This document shows positions 1-7,608 of a stretch of DNA of 18,832 nt, piece after piece. The notes beneath the pieces were generated by a model. That model searched no databases. It was not told the origin of the DNA and saw nothing but the letters and a program-made list of their open reading frames with translations. A program made the position numbers and the translations under genes. This DNA comes from Nitrospirota bacterium (GTDB taxonomy: Bacteria; Nitrospirota; Thermodesulfovibrionia; Thermodesulfovibrionales; JdFR-88), in the NCBI GenBank assembly GCA_021812785.1, contig JAKAMR010000057.1:1-18832 (forward strand), read 5' to 3'. Positions within the stretch are counted from its first letter, which is position 1. Each line of letters starts with the position of its first letter.

Positions 1-1449
1 GCCCGCCCCGGCCTGGACATACACCATCCCTTCTTTCATTATAAGCGTTCTTATGGTTATACAGGTATCCATATTGCCGGAATAACCCAGATAGCCGACC
101 GCCCCGGCATAGGGGCCGCGTTTCACAGGCTCAAGCTCATCGATTATCTCCATGGCCCGCACCTTGGGAGCGCCGCTTACCGTGCCTGCGGGAAAACACG
201 CCCGTAGCACATCGAAGGGGCCAAGCCCTTCCCTTAGCCTGCCCTCCACATTGGAGACGATGTGCATCACGTGGCTGTAACGTTCCACCACCATGAGCTC
301 CGGCACCTTCACAGTGCCGGTCTCCGACACCCTCCCCACATCGTTTCTGCCCAGGTCCACGAGCATTATATGCTCGGCTATCTCCTTTCTGTCGGCCAGG
401 AGCTCTTTTTCAAGCGCCTGGTCCTCCTCCGGGGTTTTCCCTCTCTTCCTTGTGCCGGCTATCGGCCTTAAGGTGACCCTGTCTTCCTCAAGCCTCACAA
501 GTATCTCCGGCGAGGAGCCCACGATGTGTGCGTCCCCCGTGTCTATGTAATACATGTACGGAGAGGGGTTTATGGCCCTTAAGGCCCTGTATACGCTGAA
601 CGGATGGGCCGGGGTTGCCTTCTGGAAGCGCTGGGAGAGGACCACCTGCACCACGTCACCCGCCATGACGTACTGCTTTGCCTGGTCCACCGCATGCATG
701 AACTCCTCCCTGGCGCCAAAAGAGGATACGAAGGAAGCCTGTGCGCCCCCGGCCCCGGCCGCACCGGACAGTCCCAGGTCCCCCTCCATGCGCACCATGT
801 CCCCGGCCGGCTTTCCGGAGACAAGCCTGGAGGCGATGGAGTCTATTTTTTTCACCGCCCCCTCATATGCCTCTTCAGGACTTCCGTCTTCAGGGAGATG
901 GACGTTTACGACTATCTTTACCTTCTGCCTGAGGTTGTCGAATATAAGGATGGCGCCGGTCAGCATTAAAAACAGGTCCGGCATGTCCAGGCCCGGCCTG
1001 CCCTTTCCGGGCAGCTCTTCCATGAACCTTACCATGTCATAGCCAAGGTACCCAACAAAACCGCCATAAAACCTTGGCAAAGTGGAACCTTCGGGCAGGG
1101 CGGGCCTGAAGGCGCCAAGGAATTCCCGGACCTTCTCAAGAGGGTCGGAGGCCTCAAACGTCCGTACATCGCCCCCCTGCCCGCTTATCTCCATCCTGTC
1201 GCCCCATGCCCTGATCATTGTCTTGGGCGAGAGGCCCAGGAATGAATACCTTGCCCATTTCTCCCCGCCCACCACGCTTTCAAGAAGGTATGATGGCCGT
1301 TCGCCAAGCCGCAGGAAGGCGGAAACAGGCGTTATGGTGTCCGCAAAGACCTCCCTGTAAACCGGCACCAGGTTGCCCTTTTTGGCAAGCTCCGCAAACT
1401 CCAGCCCGCCTGGTGTCACTCCAGCATCCGAAATCCTCTGCATTTCCAT
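1..1449 (-). CDS. trpE: Anthranilate synthase component I (partial, C-terminus beyond window)
   Basis: It converts chorismate plus ammonia (from glutamine via TrpG) to anthranilate, the first committed step of tryptophan synthesis, in the cytoplasm. The frame is open from ATG 1449 to the window edge, giving 483 codons; the family is about 490-510 residues, so only the last few tens are missing. The N-terminal regulatory lobe carries [16 protein letters not shown]. The C-terminal chorismate-binding domain shows [54 protein letters not shown] (from about F419) and [15 protein letters not shown], all TrpE/PabB hallmarks. Start: ATG GAA ATG, with AGGGG 11 nt upstream of the first ATG; the second ATG at 1443 is the alternative. 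A long leader with a terminator hairpin precedes it. PabB or an isochorismate synthase is less likely because of the N-terminal regulatory motif and the attenuator-like leader. trpG would be expected beyond position 1. Confidence 0.95.
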   Translation of the reverse strand, partial: MEMQRISDAGVTPGGLEFAELAKKGNLVPVYREVFADTITPVSAFLRLGERPSYLLESVVGGEKWARYSFLGLSPKTMIRAWGDRMEISGQGGDVRTFEASDPLEKVREFLGAFRPALPEGSTLPRFYGGFVGYLGYDMVRFMEELPGKGRPGLDMPDLFLMLTGAILIFDNLRQKVKIVVNVHLPEDGSPEEAYEGAVKKIDSIASRLVSGKPAGDMVRMEGDLGLSGAAGAGGAQASFVSSFGAREEFMHAVDQAKQYVMAGDVVQVVLSQRFQKATPAHPFSVYRALRAINPSPYMYYIDTGDAHIVGSSPEILVRLEEDRVTLRPIAGTRKRGKTPEEDQALEKELLADRKEIAEHIMLVDLGRNDVGRVSETGTVKVPELMVVERYSHVMHIVSNVEGRLREGLGPFDVLRACFPAGTVSGAPKVRAMEIIDELEPVKRGPYAGAVGYLGYSGNMDTCITIRTLIMKEGMVYVQAGAG

Positions 1450-1540
1450 ATTTTTATGTTCCCCTGTCTATTAAAGGCCCCGAAGTTGGATTATATCCCA
1501 TATCCGGAGCCGAAGTCTTTGTTTTTTCAAGAAATAAAAA

Positions 1541-1575
1541 GGCCACGGGGAAGAACTTTTCACTTCCCCGTGGCC
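1541..1575 (-). terminator. Intrinsic terminator in trpE leader (probable attenuator)
   Basis: A perfect 13-bp stem (1563-1575 with 1541-1553, GGCCACGGGGAAG) closes a 9-nt loop. On the minus strand it is followed directly by TTTTTATTTCTT, the layout of a Rho-independent terminator. It lies about 90 nt upstream of the trpE ATG and downstream of the trpE promoter, so it would stop leader transcripts before the gene. An upstream minus-strand segment, GGCCAGGGAGG (1630-1620), can pair imperfectly with the 3' arm and might act as antiterminator. On the plus strand the T-run is offset by 5 nt, so a plus-strand role is weaker. Confidence 0.7.
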
Positions 1576-1721
1576 CGAAGTTTTTTCCTGAAGATCAAAC
1601 GCTACTCGAAAAAGAAAAACCTCCCTGGCCGCGGTCTCTGGAGACGCCAACCCCTGAGCGAACGCCCGTTACCAAAAACAAAAAAACCCTGACCAGTGAG
1701 CATGATATAAAACATGAATTA

Positions 1722-1750
1722 TTTATAACAGCTTTGCCAGGCGGAGTCAA
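1722..1750 (-). promoter_or_regulatory. Promoter of trpE leader transcript
   Basis: On the minus strand, TTGACT (1750-1745) and TATAAA (1727-1722) are separated by exactly 17 bp, a near-consensus sigma-70 promoter. Predicted start is about 1715, giving a leader of about 265 nt before trpE. Confidence 0.7.
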
Positions 1751-1780
1751 GCGAAAACACCGGCTTGTCATCCGCCCTCT

Positions 1781-1810
1781 TTGAAACCGCGCCAAATAAT
1801 GAGGTAAAAT
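1781..1810 (+). promoter_or_regulatory. Candidate promoter of nitroreductase gene
   Basis: TTGAAA (1781-1786), an 18-bp spacer and TAAAAT (1805-1810). A start point 7 nt downstream would fall on the ATG itself, implying a leaderless message. The GAGGT at 1801-1805 would then lie outside the mRNA unless another promoter exists further upstream. Confidence 0.4.
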
Positions 1811-1816
1811 CTCTTT

Positions 1817-2350
1817 ATGCTTGAGGCCATAAGGATAAGGCGCAGCCACAGGTCATTTGAGCAGCGGGACATCGAGCCGGAAAAGCTGGAAGAGGTCCTC
1901 ATGGCTGCCATGTTCGCCCCGACCGCAAAGGACTTGAGGCCGGTCGAGTTCATAGTGGTGAAGGACAAACACATGATAACGCAGCTTTCCGGGATGACCC
2001 CTTATTCCGGCTTTGCAAAAAAGGCCCCCGTCGTTATAGTAGTCTGCTACGACACGGAAAAAGGCAGACGCTTCAGGGAGGACTGCTCCATCAGCGCGGC
2101 CCATATCTATCTTGAAGCCGTAAACCAGGGGCTTGGCACATGCTTTGTGCAGGTGGCGGACGCGCTTCCCGGCCCCGGGGCCGGGAAACAGGGGGAAAGC
2201 CCGGAGGGGCTTATTAAAAAAGAGCTCGGCCTGCCAGGCAGATTCCGCATCCAGTGCATGATGCCGGTAGGGTATCCGGAAAAGGCCCAGCCCCCGCACG
2301 ATGCGTCCGTTTTTTTTGACAGGGCAAAGATACATTTCGAAACATATTGA
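1817..2350 (+). CDS. Nitroreductase family FMN oxidoreductase
   Basis: A 177-residue flavoprotein of the NADH oxidase/nitroreductase fold, expected to bind FMN and act as a dimer with NAD(P)H on an unknown substrate. The N-terminal RIRRSHRSF (about residues 6-14) is the usual phosphate-binding Arg/Ser cluster for FMN. It is followed by a helical MAAMFAPTAKDLRPVEFIVV segment, a central AAHIYLEAVNQGLGTCFVQV helix, and a C-terminal MPVGYPEKAQPP segment; G-YP near the C-terminus is typical. Start ATG 1817 has GAGGT about 11 nt upstream, a rather long spacing. It is transcribed divergently from trpE and stands alone ahead of two tRNA genes, so context does not reveal a substrate. The family is certain; the physiological reaction is not. 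Confidence 0.9.
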   Translation: MLEAIRIRRSHRSFEQRDIEPEKLEEVLMAAMFAPTAKDLRPVEFIVVKDKHMITQLSGMTPYSGFAKKAPVVIVVCYDTEKGRRFREDCSISAAHIYLEAVNQGLGTCFVQVADALPGPGAGKQGESPEGLIKKELGLPGRFRIQCMMPVGYPEKAQPPHDASVFFDRAKIHFETY

Positions 2351-2405
2351 TCCTCTCCGAATCCAAGCGGCCTCCTGCGCATCCCTCCGCCGTTTTAATT
2401 GTTCC

Positions 2406-2434
2406 TTGATTTTTTGTTCCGGATTGTAAATAAT
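2406..2434 (+). promoter_or_regulatory. Candidate tRNA promoter
   Basis: TTGATT (2406-2411), a 17-bp spacer and AATAAT (2429-2434), about 50 bp upstream of tRNA-Gly. Only a moderate match, but the location in an AT-rich stretch fits. Confidence 0.4.
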
Positions 2435-2486
2435 ATAGCTTCCAGCCCGCCGGAGACAGGGGCAAAGACGCACAAAGGTCGCAGAT

Positions 2487-2562
2487 GCGGGTGTAGCTCA
2501 GCTGGTAGAGCACAACCTTGCCAAGGTTGGGGTCGCGGGTTCGAATCCCGTCGCCCGCTCCA
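2487..2562 (+). tRNA. tRNA-Gly (anticodon GCC)
   Basis: Complete cloverleaf. The acceptor stem GCGGGTG (2487-2493) pairs with CGCCCGC (2552-2558). The D arm contains AGCTCAGCTGGTAGAGC. The anticodon stem CAACC/GGTTG (2513-2517, 2525-2529) frames the loop TTGCCAA with GCC at 2520-2522. The T arm carries GGTTCGAATCC. Discriminator T2559 is followed by an encoded CCA at 2560-2562. Confidence 0.97.
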
Positions 2563-2637
2563 TATATATTATGCCCCTGCCGTCCGTTCAGGGTCTAAAA
2601 AATTTCTGGAATTCGAGCACAAAGAAGAAAAGCTCCC

Positions 2638-2709
2638 GGCGGCGTACCCAAGTGGTAAGGGAGAGGTCTGCAAAACCTCGATGCAGCGGTTCGAATCCGC
2701 TCGCCGCCT
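2638..2709 (+). tRNA. tRNA-Cys (anticodon GCA)
   Basis: Complete cloverleaf of 72 nt. Acceptor GGCGGCG (2638-2644) pairs with CGCCGCC (2702-2708). D stem is CCC/GGG. Anticodon stem GAGGT/ACCTC (2663-2667, 2675-2679) frames CTGCAAA with GCA at 2670-2672. T stem AGCGG/CCGCT encloses TTCGAAT. The discriminator base is U73, the known identity element for cysteinyl-tRNA synthetase. Unlike the neighbouring tRNA-Gly, the CCA end is not encoded (TTTT follows). Confidence 0.96.
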
Positions 2710-2811
2710 TTTCTGTCCGCCACATCGTTCCAGAGCAAAGCTCAAAAGCCTCATGAAAAACGGAAAATAAAACACGTATTGCTTGCGCAGCGCTTCCCTT
2801 AAAAAAAGATA

Positions 2812-2841
2812 TTGCCTTAAAAAAGATGTTTTAGATATGAT
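2812..2841 (+). promoter_or_regulatory. Candidate promoter of the slt-zap gene group
   Basis: TTGCCT (2812-2817), an 18-bp spacer and TATGAT (2836-2841), about 20 bp before the slt ATG. The -10 lies in a short palindrome, GATATGATATC. Confidence 0.5.
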
Positions 2842-2861
2842 ATCTGGGACAGAATTCAGGC

Positions 2862-4898
2862 ATGAAAAAGCTGCTTTATTTGGTCTTAATCCTGTTTTTC
2901 ATCATACCGGTTGCAATGGCGCGCCTGGCCGCAGCTTCCGGGACGGCCGCTTTAACTAACAGTCCTGCTTTAGCTCCCATAAAAAAACTGAAAAAACCCC
3001 TTCCGTACACCGCTCCCGCAGAAGTCGGCAGTAGCAAGGAGGCGCTCAACCTGAAAGCGGCTTCACGCTTCAAAATGGCGGTCAGCCTCATGCGGGAGGC
3101 CCGGGACAGACAGGCGCTTTCTGAGTTCCGGGCGTCCCGGGCTGGCCTGCCGTTCCTTGGCGATTACATATGCTTCTATGAGGCAAGGGCATACTGGGAG
3201 CTTAAAGAACCTGAGCGCGCCGCGGCCTGCCTGGATGAGCTGCTGAAAAATAATCCCAGGAGCCCCCTGGCTGAAAAGGCAAGGCTCATGGCCATAGGCA
3301 TGGCGGGCGACAAAGACACTCTCATAAAGCGTCTTGAGGACTTCACAAAGCGCTATCCAGGCCATGACGGCCTGGAGCTGAAACTCGCGCAGCTCCTTAC
3401 GGAAAAAGGCAAGGCGCACCAGGCAAGGGGCCTTTTAAAAAAGATATACGATGGCGCCGGGGCCCTCTCCGTGGAGGCCCTCGCGGAGCTTGGCGGGTCG
3501 CCAAGCCCTGAGGAGACGCTTGCAAGGGCGGGAAACCTCCTCAGGCGGGCACATCCGCACGAGGCGGCGCATGAGCTTTTGCTGCTGCCTGACGACCCGG
3601 CTTACAGCAAAGAAAAAATGGAACTGCTTGGCAGGGCTCTTTTCATGCAGAAAAGGTACAACGAGGCTGCCGCCGTCTATGAGCAGACGGGCGACCTCTA
3701 TAACGCGGCGAGGTCTTACTTCCGGGCAAATGACGAGGAGGACCTCAAAAAGGAGATAGACGCGCTCTCGGGGGCTGGCGACAGGAAGGCTTCCTATCTC
3801 ATGCTGGATCTGGCTTCGCTCGAAAGGAGAAAAGACAATAATTTTGCCGGGGCGATAAAGGAGCTTAACGATGCCCGCGAAAAATACCCGCGGGTGTCTG
3901 AGTACGCTATGTGGGAGACCGGGTGGCTTTATTACATGCAAAAGGATTACAAGGATGCGGAGGCCGTTTTTTCGGACCTGGGCAGCCTTTACGATGACCC
4001 CAAATATCTCTACTGGACCGCAAGAAGCCTTGAGGAACTGGGGGGAAGCACGAACGAAAAATCAGCCTCGGACATTTACAAAAAGCTGGTCAGTGAGGAT
4101 GAGGGCTATTATTCGGTCCTTGCCTCCATGCGCACGGGCATGCCCGTAAAAGAGGATGAGCTTCCGGAGCAGGCGGCAAGGAAGCTGACAAACTCCACGG
4201 CGTTCAAGAGGTTCACGGTGTTAATGATAGCTGGGCTGAAAAACTCCGCCCTCTCAGACCTGTCCTATTCCGCAAGAGGCTGCATGGACAGGGATACCCT
4301 GGTGTGGATAGCCAACCAGCTCAAAAAACTCGGGGCTTTCAGGAGCGCCATCGCGGTTGCGATGAGGCTTCCCGGAGACATGCAGCCCAGAAACGTCCTG
4401 TACCCGCGCGCCTTCTGGGGAAGCGTTAAAAAAGACTGCTCGGAAACCGGAATGGACCCCTACCTCGTTCTTTCAGTCATGAGGGAGGAAAGCAGCTTCG
4501 ACCCGACGGTCTGCTCCAGGGCAGGCGCCATAGGACTTATGCAGCTGATGCCCAAAACGGCGGAAAAATACTCAGTCCCCCTCCGCATCGCCATAAAGAA
4601 CAAAAAAAGCATATACGGCATAAACGCCAATGTGGCGCTGGGCACTTTTTATCTGGACAAGCTCTTTAACGACTTCAAGGCGATCCCGCCTACCCTGGCC
4701 GCCTACAATGCAGGGGAGGCGGTGGTCAGGAAGTGGCTGGCACAGGGCAATTATTCGTCGTTCGATGAATTCGTGGAAGATATACCGTACGGGGAGACAA
4801 AAAATTATATAAAGCGTATAATAACCACCTATTACAGATATGGCGGAGAGGAGGCCTCGAAGGACTTTTTTATCGCCGCCAAAACGGACAATCCCTGA
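2862..4898 (+). CDS. slt: Soluble lytic murein transglycosylase (Slt70-like)
   Basis: A 678-residue periplasmic enzyme that cleaves the MurNAc-GlcNAc bond of peptidoglycan with formation of 1,6-anhydro-MurNAc. Residues 1-26 form a signal peptide (KK, then LLYLVLILFFIIPVAM). Residues about 55-500 are helical TPR/superhelical repeats (e.g. RYNEAAAVYEQTGDLYNAAR, YMQKDYKDAEAVFSDLG), like the ring of Slt70. The C-terminal SLT domain (about 515-665) contains MREESSFDP, with E543 aligning with the catalytic glutamate, then GAIGLMQLMPKTAEKY, AYNAGEAVVRKWL and ETKNYIKRI. Length is close to the family norm of about 620-750. The start codon has only AGG very close upstream, so the ribosome site is weak. 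The ZapB-like gene and zapA follow closely in the same direction, which suggests co-expression with division genes. Confidence 0.95.
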   Translation: MKKLLYLVLILFFIIPVAMARLAAASGTAALTNSPALAPIKKLKKPLPYTAPAEVGSSKEALNLKAASRFKMAVSLMREARDRQALSEFRASRAGLPFLGDYICFYEARAYWELKEPERAAACLDELLKNNPRSPLAEKARLMAIGMAGDKDTLIKRLEDFTKRYPGHDGLELKLAQLLTEKGKAHQARGLLKKIYDGAGALSVEALAELGGSPSPEETLARAGNLLRRAHPHEAAHELLLLPDDPAYSKEKMELLGRALFMQKRYNEAAAVYEQTGDLYNAARSYFRANDEEDLKKEIDALSGAGDRKASYLMLDLASLERRKDNNFAGAIKELNDAREKYPRVSEYAMWETGWLYYMQKDYKDAEAVFSDLGSLYDDPKYLYWTARSLEELGGSTNEKSASDIYKKLVSEDEGYYSVLASMRTGMPVKEDELPEQAARKLTNSTAFKRFTVLMIAGLKNSALSDLSYSARGCMDRDTLVWIANQLKKLGAFRSAIAVAMRLPGDMQPRNVLYPRAFWGSVKKDCSETGMDPYLVLSVMREESSFDPTVCSRAGAIGLMQLMPKTAEKYSVPLRIAIKNKKSIYGINANVALGTFYLDKLFNDFKAIPPTLAAYNAGEAVVRKWLAQGNYSSFDEFVEDIPYGETKNYIKRIITTYYRYGGEEASKDFFIAAKTDNP

Positions 4899-4911
4899 AC
4901 GGAAACGGCAC

Positions 4912-5211
4912 ATGTCTGAAGAACAGAACTTATTCAGCCCCAGTGCGGGGCGGGAATTAAAATCGCCTGAAAACGGCAAGGAGGCTAAGGAGTTGGAAAC
5001 TCTTAAAAACCTTGAAACACAGATATCCGGCGCCATCGAAAAGATAAGGCTCCTAAGGGACGCCAAGACGTCCCTCGAAAAAAGGGTTGCCGAGCTGGAG
5101 TCCATGGTAGACCAAAAAAACGAGGAGCTCCAGCGCATAACCGGAGAGAAAAACAGCATAAGGGAACAGATCGAAGGGCTTTTGAACGAACTTCAGAACC
5201 TTGAACCCTGA
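4912..5211 (+). CDS. Small coiled-coil protein, ZapB-like
   Basis: A 99-residue soluble, highly charged protein. The first 30 residues are polar and probably disordered (MSEEQNLFSPSAG). From about residue 28 to 97 it is one continuous heptad-rich coiled coil (LETLKNLETQISGAIEKI, LEKRVAELESMV, LNELQNLEP). That architecture, and its position directly before zapA, suggests a ZapB-type partner that bridges ZapA and the Z-ring. Coiled coils are easily confused, so this rests mainly on context. The frame stays open upstream into the slt 3' end, but ATG 4912, 13 nt after the slt stop, is the sensible start. The ribosome site is weak (GGAAACGG). Confidence 0.75.
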   Translation: MSEEQNLFSPSAGRELKSPENGKEAKELETLKNLETQISGAIEKIRLLRDAKTSLEKRVAELESMVDQKNEELQRITGEKNSIREQIEGLLNELQNLEP

Positions 5212-5263
5212 GGAAAAACGATCTGACCTGTAACCCGCTCGGTTAAGAGAAGAAGATAAAAAA

Positions 5264-5533
5264 TTGCAGACCAAGGCCGAAATCCGAATCCTGGGGCAGA
5301 AATATACCATACGGGGAGACGCGTCCGAAAAAGAGATGAAGGAGCTGGCCTCTTATGTGGACGCAAAGATCAAGGAAGTGCTTGACAAGTCCCCCAGCAT
5401 AGCTCCTCTGAACGCCGCGATCCTTGCCGCCCTGAACATCGCGGGAGAGTTCCACAAACTGAAAAAAGAGCAGAAAGAAATGGCCATGCGGCTCACCGAA
5501 AAAACCCAGGCCCTTTCGGGCCTGTTCGAGTAG
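5264..5533 (+). CDS. zapA: Cell division protein ZapA
   Basis: An 89-residue ZapA-family protein that binds and cross-links FtsZ protofilaments at midcell. The N-terminal beta-rich head is visible (KAEIRILGQKYTIRGDASE), as is the family core ELASYVDAKIKEVLDKSPSI. A long C-terminal coiled-coil helix follows (ILAALNIAGEFHKLKKEQKE to the end). The start is a TTG at 5264 preceded by a purine stretch AAGAGAAGAAG; no in-frame ATG precedes the conserved head. It lies 52 nt after the ZapB-like gene on the same strand. In many Proteobacteria 6S RNA follows zapA; here the downstream DNA is short and interrupted by a repeat element, and I could not identify 6S RNA. Confidence 0.92.
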   Translation: MQTKAEIRILGQKYTIRGDASEKEMKELASYVDAKIKEVLDKSPSIAPLNAAILAALNIAGEFHKLKKEQKEMAMRLTEKTQALSGLFE

Positions 5534-5554
5534 GAAGCCCCTCCGAGAATTGCC

Positions 5555-5595
5555 GGCGGCCTGGGCGGCAGTCCGCCGCTTCTAAAGTTTTGCCG
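5555..5595 (+). terminator. Weak candidate terminator after zapA
   Basis: A GGCGG/CCGCC stem with a four-base loop (5564-5577) sits 30 bp after the zapA stop and is followed by TTCTAAAGTTTT. The T-tract is broken and offset, so this is tentative. Confidence 0.3.
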
Positions 5596-5626
5596 CCTCC
5601 GTTACGATTTTAAAAAATGGGAACTT

Positions 5627-5647
5627 CCATGCCAGTGAAAGGCATGG
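5627..5647. repeat. Short perfect hairpin in zapA-pilB spacer
   Basis: CCATGCC (5627-5633) and GGCATGG (5641-5647) form a 7-bp stem with a 7-nt loop, lengthened by G-T pairs. No T-run follows on the plus strand; on the minus strand ATTTTTTAAAAT follows after several bases. Role unknown. Confidence 0.5.
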
Positions 5648-5660
5648 GGAATTTCTCCGC

Positions 5661-5799
5661 TAGTGTAGTGCGTCTAACGCTTCTTTACATTTGTTCGAGT
5701 ATTTTGGCTGTCATTCCCGCATGTGGTAATCGGGAATGACGAAAAAAACGTGTTTCTTCGAGCTTTCTAATGTAAAGGAATTTACGACACACTACGCTA
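5661..5799. repeat. MITE-like palindromic element A (139 bp)
   Basis: Terminal inverted repeats of about 30 bp: left 5661-5690 and right 5770-5799. Both have the pattern TAGyGTAGTGyGTC at the outer edge and CTTTACAT at the inner edge. The centre holds GTCATTCCCG (5710-5719) and its inverse CGGGAATGAC (5731-5740). There is no coding capacity. It is related to element C at 13664-13879. It fills most of the 309-bp spacer between zapA and pilB; the rest holds two small hairpins and no gene. Confidence 0.8.
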
Positions 5800-5842
5800 G
5801 ATATGTTTTTTCAGAGCAGCATTTCTTTTTTCAAAATTACGG

Positions 5843-7594
5843 ATGGGTGGAACAAAAACGAACATGAAAGCAGGCAGAAAAAAATTCGGTGAGCTTCTGG
5901 TCGATGCAAAAGTGATCGACGAACTGCAGCTGGCGTATGCGCTTTCGCTCCAGAAGGAAACCAGGCAGAGACTTGGGCAGGTTCTGATAGACCTGGGCTA
6001 CGCTGCCGAGCAGCAAATAGTGGAGGCCCTTTCGATCCAGCTTTCCCTGCATGTCTTCCGCGGCGAAAAGATCCAGGCCAACGATGCCCTAAAGGACCTT
6101 ATACCTAAAGACCTTGCGCTTAAAAAAGGCGTCCTTCCAGTCTGCGTTGAAGACAGAAAGCTGTATCTGGCCATGACAAACCCCCTGGATTTCCAGACCA
6201 TAAACGAGATCTCGTTCATGACCGGCAGGACGTCCGTCGTACCGCTGGTGGCCGGGGAGTCCGCGCTCCTGGAATCGATCGATAAGTTCTACGGGAGCGC
6301 CGAAAACGTGATGGACGTTTTGCAGGAGTTGCAGGACACAGACTATATAGAATACGTGCAGGAAGCCCCGGAGGATGAAAAAGACTCCCGGGAACTCTTT
6401 AGCGGAAGCGACGACCCGCCAATCGTAAAACTCGTCACCCGGATACTTTCATCGGCCATCAGGTCCCGGGCCAGCGACATCCATATCGAGCCCCGCGAAA
6501 AGGACGTCAGGGTCAGGTACCGGGTGGATGGGAGCCTCAGGGAGGCCCTCACCTTCCCTACCCAGATAAAAAATCATGTGATATCCAGGATAAAAATACT
6601 GGCCAACCTGAACATTACAAAAAAAAGGACTCCGCAGGACGGAAGCGCCTGCCTTAAGGTAGAGGGTTCAAGCATAGACCTCAGGGTGTCCGTGCTGCCC
6701 TCCATCCATGGAGAGAAGATCGTCATAAGGGTGCTGAGCCGCGATATGGGCTCAAAACGCCTGGAAGACCTGGGCCTTCCCGAATACGCGCACGGCAGCC
6801 TGATGAGGCTGCTTTCGCAGCCACAGGGCATGCTGCTTGTAACAGGGCCCACCGGGAGCGGAAAAACCACTACCTTGTACTCCATACTCAACCGCATACG
6901 CTCCGATTCGGAAAACATTGTCACCATCGAAGACCCGGTGGAATACAAAATAGAAAATCTCACGCAGGTCATGGTGAACGAGTCCGTAGGCCTCACATTC
7001 GCAAATGCCTTAAGAAGCATACTGCGGCAGGACCCGGACATTATAATGGTCGGAGAGATAAGGGACTTGGAGACCGCAGAGATCGCGGTCCGGTCTGCCC
7101 TTACCGGCCATCTGGTCCTGAGCACCCTGCACACAAACGATACCGTTTCGACCATAGCGAGACTTACGGACATGGGCCTGCCGCCCTATTTCATAAGCTC
7201 TGCCTTAAGCGGAGTGCTCGCACAGAGACTCTTGCGGAAAATATGCGAAAACTGCAAGACCACGGCCGAGCCCGCTGCCGGCGCCGGCAAAGGCCTGTTT
7301 GAGGGGATAAAACAGTTCTACAGGGGGGAGGGCTGCCCGGTCTGCTACAACACGGGGTACTATGGGCAGATCGGCGTATATGAATACCTGGAAATAGGAC
7401 CGGCCATGAAGATGCTCATCTCGGAAAGCAGACACGAAGACGCCATGTTTGAGACCGCAAGGCATGGCGGGCTGAAAACGCTTATGGACGGGGCCGTCTC
7501 CAAAGTGGCGGAGGGCATAACCACCCCGCAGGAAGTGCTTTCAAAGATACCGCTGCCACGGACCGGGTCCCAGAGCCATTTTACCTCTCTTTAG
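5843..7594 (+). CDS. Type IV pilus / type II secretion assembly ATPase (PilB/GspE family)
   Basis: A hexameric cytoplasmic ATPase of 583 residues that powers pilin or pseudopilin assembly. An N-terminal MshEN/T2SSE_N domain (about 15-160) shows KKFGELLVDAKVIDELQL and GQVLIDLGYAAEQQIVEALS. The core follows: SDIHIEPREKDVRVRYRVDG, Walker A GPTGSGKTTT (335-344), the Asp/Walker B region DPDIIMVGEIRD (397-408) and the His-box HLVLSTLHTND. A zinc-binding C-terminal pair is present at C468/C471 and C498/C501. Start: ATG 5843 gives the listed length; ATG 5864, with GGGTGG 13 nt upstream, is a possible alternative. No pilC, pilT or pilin gene adjoins it, so sequence alone does not decide between PilB and GspE. 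It converges with nuoN, with 14 bp between the stop codons. Confidence 0.93.
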   Translation: MGGTKTNMKAGRKKFGELLVDAKVIDELQLAYALSLQKETRQRLGQVLIDLGYAAEQQIVEALSIQLSLHVFRGEKIQANDALKDLIPKDLALKKGVLPVCVEDRKLYLAMTNPLDFQTINEISFMTGRTSVVPLVAGESALLESIDKFYGSAENVMDVLQELQDTDYIEYVQEAPEDEKDSRELFSGSDDPPIVKLVTRILSSAIRSRASDIHIEPREKDVRVRYRVDGSLREALTFPTQIKNHVISRIKILANLNITKKRTPQDGSACLKVEGSSIDLRVSVLPSIHGEKIVIRVLSRDMGSKRLEDLGLPEYAHGSLMRLLSQPQGMLLVTGPTGSGKTTTLYSILNRIRSDSENIVTIEDPVEYKIENLTQVMVNESVGLTFANALRSILRQDPDIIMVGEIRDLETAEIAVRSALTGHLVLSTLHTNDTVSTIARLTDMGLPPYFISSALSGVLAQRLLRKICENCKTTAEPAAGAGKGLFEGIKQFYRGEGCPVCYNTGYYGQIGVYEYLEIGPAMKMLISESRHEDAMFETARHGGLKTLMDGAVSKVAEGITTPQEVLSKIPLPRTGSQSHFTSL

Positions 7595-7608
7595 AGGCCT
7601 TCCGTCTT

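Noticed and set aside
1676..1715. Classic Trp leader peptide (frame with TGG and TTTTGGTAA)
   Set aside because: The frame with two Trp codons has no ATG, GTG or TTG after its upstream stop, and the ATG frames have a single Trp codon and no ribosome site.
1595..1849. 84-residue minus-strand ORF over the trpE leader
   Set aside because: It spans the divergent promoters and the nitroreductase start, has no ribosome site and shows no family features.
1853..2473. 206-residue minus-strand ORF opposite nitroreductase
   Set aside because: Shadow of a well-supported family member; no ribosome site or recognisable features.
2487..2709. tRNA genes as an integration site with a mobile island
   Set aside because: No integrase, no direct repeat of a tRNA 3' end and only housekeeping genes nearby; the xerC gene is a normal chromosomal recombinase 13 kb away.
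2399..2770. 123-residue ORF across both tRNAs
   Set aside because: It reads through two complete tRNA genes, so it is not a protein gene.
5534..5660. Possible 6S RNA downstream of zapA
   Set aside because: The location is right for 6S RNA and GAGAATT/AATTTCTC could close an outer stem, but the stretch is only about 127 nt before the repeat element and I cannot see the expected long hairpin with a central bubble.
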